Shown here: positions 60,727-64,000 of the stretch, piece after piece | How positions within the stretch are numbered: the stretch's first letter is position 1 | Layout of the letters: the number at the start of each line of letters is the position of its first letter | DNA from: Nitrobium sp046350935 | GTDB lineage: Bacteria > Nitrospirota > Thermodesulfovibrionia > Thermodesulfovibrionales > Dissulfurispiraceae | Length of the DNA stretch: 64,000 nucleotides | Reading direction: 5' to 3' | Assembly (NCBI GenBank): GCA_046350935.1 | Contig: JAXLZK010000005.1 | Span: forward strand, 80,892-144,891 | Made by a program: the position numbers and the translations under genes | The notes under the pieces: generated by a model | Seen by the model: the letters and a program-made list of their open reading frames with translations, nothing else | What the model was told of the DNA's origin: nothing | Databases searched by the model: none

Positions 60727-62091
60727 TTATCTCCTGGTAGTCCCATCCCCCGAACTCCTCCCGACGGCCTCGGCGCTTTCCGGAGCCCCCTGCTCCCCTT
60801 TCTGCAGCAGGGCCCGGACGGGCGCGAGCCCATAGGGGCTCCCCTGCTCGATAGCGGTCAGCACCGTCCCCCCGCCGGTAAAGAAGTAGTATTGTGTATT
60901 ATCAAGCACCGAAAGGTAAAGGCCGGGGCAGAGGTTCTTGAACTCCTGCAGGGTGTCGCCTCCCCCGTACATTTTCAGGGCGGTCCTGTTGTGATCGATG
61001 GTGCTGTCCAGGGCCGCCGAGCCGGCGGTGAAGTGGGGGGTGAAGCCCATCACCGCGTTCACGAAAATGGTCTTTGCGCCCGCGATGCAGTCCGCGACCT
61101 CCCTGTCCCCGAAGGAGGCGGGATCGATGTCGAGGATATACCGGTAGCCCGCTCCCTCCCTGAAATCCCGCAGGGAGAGGGTGCGGTATTTCCCCTCGAT
61201 CCTGCCTTCGAGGGTGTCGGACTCGACGATATACGGGAGCTCCACGATCTTCCGGTTCGCCCTGTCCTTTTCCACCAGGTCCTTTGCCGCGGCACTATCG
61301 GCATCGGAGACCCCCTCGATCCGCACCCCGTACTTTGCGCAGAGGAAGGCGTTGTAGAGCACCCCGCCCAGGATGAGGGAATCCACCTTTTCGTACAGCG
61401 CATAGAGGGGCTTTATCTTCGTGTCGTACTTCGCTCCGGCCACCACCGCCACAAAGGGCCTCTCCGGGCTGATGACGGCGTTGAGATTGGCGATCTCCTG
61501 CTGCATCAGGAAGCCGGCGTAGGAGGGGAGATGCCGGGTAACGTCGTACGTCGAGGCATGGGGCTGCCACGAGCCGAAAGCGTCGTTGATGAACACCTCG
61601 GCAAGGCCTGCGAGCTGCAGGGCGAAGGTGTCCCGCGCCTCCCCCCCGGACTCCTCACCCTGGAACCAGCGGGTGTTGGGGAGGTAGATCCCCCCGATCT
61701 TCCTTTCCCGCAGGCTGCGGATAGCCAGGTTGATCGAGGTGTCGATGCCGACGATCCCCTTTTGAGGGTCGATGGGCAGCCTGGGAATGTGAAAGGTGGT
61801 ATGCAGCTTGTGTTCGAGGTACTCGACGATGGGCTCGACGGACTCCCCCGGACGGCATTCGATCCGCCCGGTCTTCTTGTCGCGGGGGCGGCCGATGTGG
61901 GTCATCAGGATGGGACGGCCTCCCCGCTCCACGATATTGTAGAGGGTGCCGAAGGTCCGGTCGATCCGGTAGGGGTCCCTGATCTCGCCGTCCTTTACGA
62001 CATTATGGTCGAATCTGACGAGGACGACTTTTCCGTCAAGGTCCGCCTGCTGGATCACCTGAAGCTTCGGGTCCGCTCCCTGCTTGCCCAT
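60727..62091 (-). CDS. pgk: phosphoglycerate kinase
   Basis: The 454-residue protein shows PGK marks: VVLVRFDHNVVKDG, the substrate-binding Arg in RIDRTFGTLYNI, HIGRP, the FINDAFGSWQPHAST motif, VVAGAKYDTKIKPL, NAVMGF and GGGDTLQEF with TGGGTVLTAI at the nucleotide site. It is longer than the usual 395 residues mainly through an insertion at about 70-110 and a C-terminal tail rich in Ser/Gly. It catalyses 1,3-bisphosphoglycerate + ADP to 3-phosphoglycerate + ATP. Gene order on the minus strand is aldolase, PGK, PFK, PFK. Confidence 0.93.
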   Translation of the reverse strand: MGKQGADPKLQVIQQADLDGKVVLVRFDHNVVKDGEIRDPYRIDRTFGTLYNIVERGGRPILMTHIGRPRDKKTGRIECRPGESVEPIVEYLEHKLHTTFHIPRLPIDPQKGIVGIDTSINLAIRSLRERKIGGIYLPNTRWFQGEESGGEARDTFALQLAGLAEVFINDAFGSWQPHASTYDVTRHLPSYAGFLMQQEIANLNAVISPERPFVAVVAGAKYDTKIKPLYALYEKVDSLILGGVLYNAFLCAKYGVRIEGVSDADSAAAKDLVEKDRANRKIVELPYIVESDTLEGRIEGKYRTLSLRDFREGAGYRYILDIDPASFGDREVADCIAGAKTIFVNAVMGFTPHFTAGSAALDSTIDHNRTALKMYGGGDTLQEFKNLCPGLYLSVLDNTQYYFFTGGGTVLTAIEQGSPYGLAPVRALLQKGEQGAPESAEAVGRSSGDGTTRR

Positions 62092-62151
62092 TCCACACCT
62101 CCGGAAAAAACAAAACGGACGGCTCCGCTGCCATGCCCGTAGGGTGACTAC

Positions 62152-62205
62152 GTGAAGAAGAGGGCAGGAGAACGCCCCGGCGCAGCGGCCCGCCCCCCTG
62201 CCCTC
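62152..62205 (-). terminator. possible terminator after the aldolase gene
   Basis: On the minus strand GAGGGCAGG (62205-62197) pairs with CCTGCCCTC (62168-62160) and is followed by TTCTTCAC. The 28-base loop is long and GC-rich with internal pairing. It lies 50 bases past the aldolase stop at 62255. Confidence 0.4.
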
Positions 62206-62254
62206 CTCACGGTATATCTCCCGCGATGAGGCCCGCTCTTCCCTTACCGGCCTG

Positions 62255-63610
62255 TCAGGCCGGGAGGGCGTAGGTAATCTCTTTCTTCACCGCGACCGGC
62301 TTCACGGTGCGCCGTACGATCTCCACCGTATTGCCCACCTTCAACTGGTCGAAGAGCAGTCCGAATTTATCCTCTAATTCCTTCATTATAGGGTCTTTTA
62401 TGGCGGAAGGCAAATCCCACCATTTCTTCTTGAGGGGGCCGAAACCCTTCTTCCGGGTGCTGTAGAGGAACTGTTCCTCGGTCTGGCCCTCCTTTTTCTC
62501 CTTAGCATATTCGGTCTTGAGAAAAGTGTATATCTCGTCGCGGAAAGCCGCAGGCAGATGCCTGCTGTCGTAGACGATGTTCTGGAATCCGGTGGCGAGG
62601 TGCACCTCCGAGGTGCCGGTCTCGGGGAACATATGAAAGGCATCGTCCGGGAGGGTCGACGCGCCGTGCTGCACGCAGCCGGAGAGGCCGTACTCCCGGC
62701 GCGCCATGTCGGACAGCACGCGCAGGGTATCGAAGTCGATCTTTACCTTTGCCAGGGTGCCGTCGGGCATCACCACCCCTCCGTGGCTCGTCCCTGTCTG
62801 GACACTGAGCTTGCTCAGCCCCTTCGAGCCCTTGAAGGTCTCCCGGAAGCCGTCGAGGTACGCCTTCAGCTCGTCGGGGTTGCTGTTCTTGCTCCCGATC
62901 TCCCCGATCTCCCCTCCGATCGAGATGTCGACGCCGGCGGGCTGCAGGCGCCGGACATGCTCGGCAAGGTCCGCGGTCCTCTCGAAGTTCGGCCTCTGCT
63001 GCTCCTTGGTCGTGGGCTTTTCGAGATCGACGAGGGTGGAGGAGTCGATGTCGATATTGTAGAACTCCGCCTCGATCGCCTCGGCGATGAGCCCTTTCAC
63101 GTAGTTTGTCTCGGGCTCGGGACCGCTCAGGTAATTCTTCCTCACGAGCTGGAAGTGGTCCCCCTGTATGAAAACAGGCCCCTCATACCCCTCCCGGACC
63201 GCGGCCGCCACCGCAAGGGTGGAATACTCAAGGGGCCTCTGTTTGGTATACCCGATCTCCGACCGGGCGATCTCGAAGAGCATGGCCCCCACCTGCATCT
63301 CCCGCGCCTTCCGGAAGACCGCCTTCATGGTGTCATAGGTGAGCCCCCGTATATTCATGGCGGGCACGGTAAAGCCCGGGTAGCTCCTCCCCATTTCTTC
63401 ATAAAGACCCTGGATGGAGGCGGGAACGGCGCCGCACGCCTTTGCAATCTCCTTTATGAGAATCAGCATCCTTTTCTTCTTCTCTTCGTCGGCCTCGAAA
63501 ACGGCAGTATAGACCAGGCTGTCCATCATGTCCCTCACCGCAGCCTTCTCTTTCACAGAAACAGAGCCATCCCGCACTTCGACGCATCTCTTCAACTCCT
63601 GGATCGACAT
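62255..63610 (-). CDS. class II (metal-dependent) fructose-bisphosphate aldolase family protein, long form
   Basis: The 451-residue protein has the class II aldolase barrel after an N-terminal helical extension of about 80 residues: PVFIQGDHFQLV (metal His), YNIDIDSSTLVDL, SIGGEIGEIGSK with the metal-binding Glu, VQTGTSHGGVV with another His, CVQHGASTLPDDAF. It probably cleaves or forms fructose 1,6-bisphosphate, or is a related sugar-bisphosphate aldolase; the long form differs from E. coli FbaA. AGGAGG precedes the ATG. With pgk and two PFK genes downstream it forms a glycolysis/gluconeogenesis cluster. Confidence 0.88.
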   Translation of the reverse strand: MSIQELKRCVEVRDGSVSVKEKAAVRDMMDSLVYTAVFEADEEKKKRMLILIKEIAKACGAVPASIQGLYEEMGRSYPGFTVPAMNIRGLTYDTMKAVFRKAREMQVGAMLFEIARSEIGYTKQRPLEYSTLAVAAAVREGYEGPVFIQGDHFQLVRKNYLSGPEPETNYVKGLIAEAIEAEFYNIDIDSSTLVDLEKPTTKEQQRPNFERTADLAEHVRRLQPAGVDISIGGEIGEIGSKNSNPDELKAYLDGFRETFKGSKGLSKLSVQTGTSHGGVVMPDGTLAKVKIDFDTLRVLSDMARREYGLSGCVQHGASTLPDDAFHMFPETGTSEVHLATGFQNIVYDSRHLPAAFRDEIYTFLKTEYAKEKKEGQTEEQFLYSTRKKGFGPLKKKWWDLPSAIKDPIMKELEDKFGLLFDQLKVGNTVEIVRRTVKPVAVKKEITYALPA

Positions 63611-63635
63611 ACATGCCTCCTGTAGATTTTTTCAT

Positions 63636-63664
63636 AGTATAGCAAATGAAAGAGGAAACAGCAA
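63636..63664 (-). promoter_or_regulatory. sigma-70 promoter for the aldolase gene
   Basis: On the minus strand TTGCTG (63664-63659), a 17-base spacer and TATACT (63641-63636) precede the ATG ending at 63610 by about 25 bases. The -10 is good, the -35 weak. Confidence 0.5.
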
Positions 63665-64000
63665 TTACTAACTATTTATTTTCAAGAACTTACGCAATTT
63701 TCTCCCGCAGGCCTTCTGGAGGGGTATGCCCCTGCACGGGAGAGGGGGGGCGCGTTCGGGAGAAAAGAGGATGCCGGCAGGGTTGTTGCGTTACTTGACA
63801 CCGTTTGGGGGCCATATGCCCCCACCATGGAGAGAGGAAAGGAAGAGCCCGGAGGAGCCATGCTTCCACACGGAAAGCAGCGGGGCCCGCCTTTTTTCGC
63901 ACGGGCGGTCGGGGAGCGGGTGCATGCACGCCCCGGCCCCTTTGCGTGCGAGCACGACACTTGCAAGGAGAGGAAACTGAGGGAAGCAACACGCCGTCTC
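63665..64000. other. gene-free, palindrome-rich stretch
   Basis: No credible gene is seen. Short perfect palindromes occur, notably TGGGGGCCATATGCCCCCA (about 63809-63827), GGGGTATGCCCC (about 63720-63731) and GGTGCATGCACG near 63922. Their role is unknown; they may fold in a leader or mark an intergenic element cut by the window edge. Confidence 0.5.

Noticed and set aside
58522..62142. A 1206-codon open frame on the plus strand
   Set aside because: It lies opposite the PFK and PGK genes, which have clear catalytic motifs; long antisense frames are expected in GC-rich coding DNA.
63682..63992. Minus-strand frames upstream of the aldolase
   Set aside because: The composition is low-complexity Pro/Arg-rich and driven by palindromes; no ribosome site or recognisable domain.

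Overview
The window is a GC-rich bacterial chromosome segment with densely packed genes and no rRNA, tRNA or CRISPR array that I can find. The cell is Gram-negative: it encodes Pal and CpoB of the Tol-Pal system, a Tad secretin and several lipoproteins. The mix suggests an anaerobic or microaerobic member of Nitrospirota or a neighbouring delta-type lineage: ADP-forming acetyl-CoA synthetase, two-subunit class I fumarase, a soluble NADH-dehydrogenase module, two phosphofructokinases, NtrYX with a DUF4390 protein, and small exported haem proteins. That placement is inference; no marker here settles it.

Layout. 1-4.8 kb: start of an exported protein, then three pseudopilin-like proteins, the last carrying a large lectin-like region. 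4.9-7.5 kb: fumarase alpha and beta and an NAD-dependent epimerase-like protein. 7.5-14.3 kb: universal stress protein, Der GTPase, an intergenic repeat, NtrX/NtrY and a DUF4390 protein. 14.5-18.7 kb: an exported unknown, ADP-forming acyl-CoA synthetase and a DRTGG protein. 18.8-26 kb: a response regulator, a very large hybrid kinase, PilB/GspE, an HD protein and a complete MITE-like element. 26-35 kb: guanidinium exporter, Hsp20, an ABC exporter with a TPR lipoprotein, a haem-motif beta-propeller, a haem-motif SLH protein, FdhD and a PAS/GAF sensor.

35.9-48.1 kb is one complete Tad (Flp pilus) locus on the minus strand: flp, tadV, cpaB, secretin, a small exported protein, tadE, tadG, tadZ, tadA, tadB, tadC and two TPR lipoproteins. 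A near-consensus sigma-54 promoter lies just upstream of flp, and behind it an imperfect 93-bp tandem repeat with conserved boxes is placed like an enhancer.

48.5-55.1 kb is the most unusual part: an operon behind a second good sigma-54 promoter. It encodes a receiver domain fused to a GcvH-like domain, a receiver fused to a NuoE-type [2Fe-2S] subunit, an HndB-like ferredoxin, a NuoF-type flavoprotein and a NuoG-type protein. It looks like a soluble NADH-oxidising module under direct phospho-signal control. 55.4-58.1 kb holds pal, cpoB and moaA. 58.1-63.6 kb is a glycolysis/gluconeogenesis group on the minus strand: class II aldolase, phosphoglycerate kinase and two phosphofructokinases.

Sequence quality matters. 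Between about 43.4 and 50.6 kb there are six single-base frame breaks, five in G/C runs and one at a two-base run, plus a poly-C stretch ending in ten Ns. They damage tadG, tadV and nuoG and are most likely assembly or base-calling errors.
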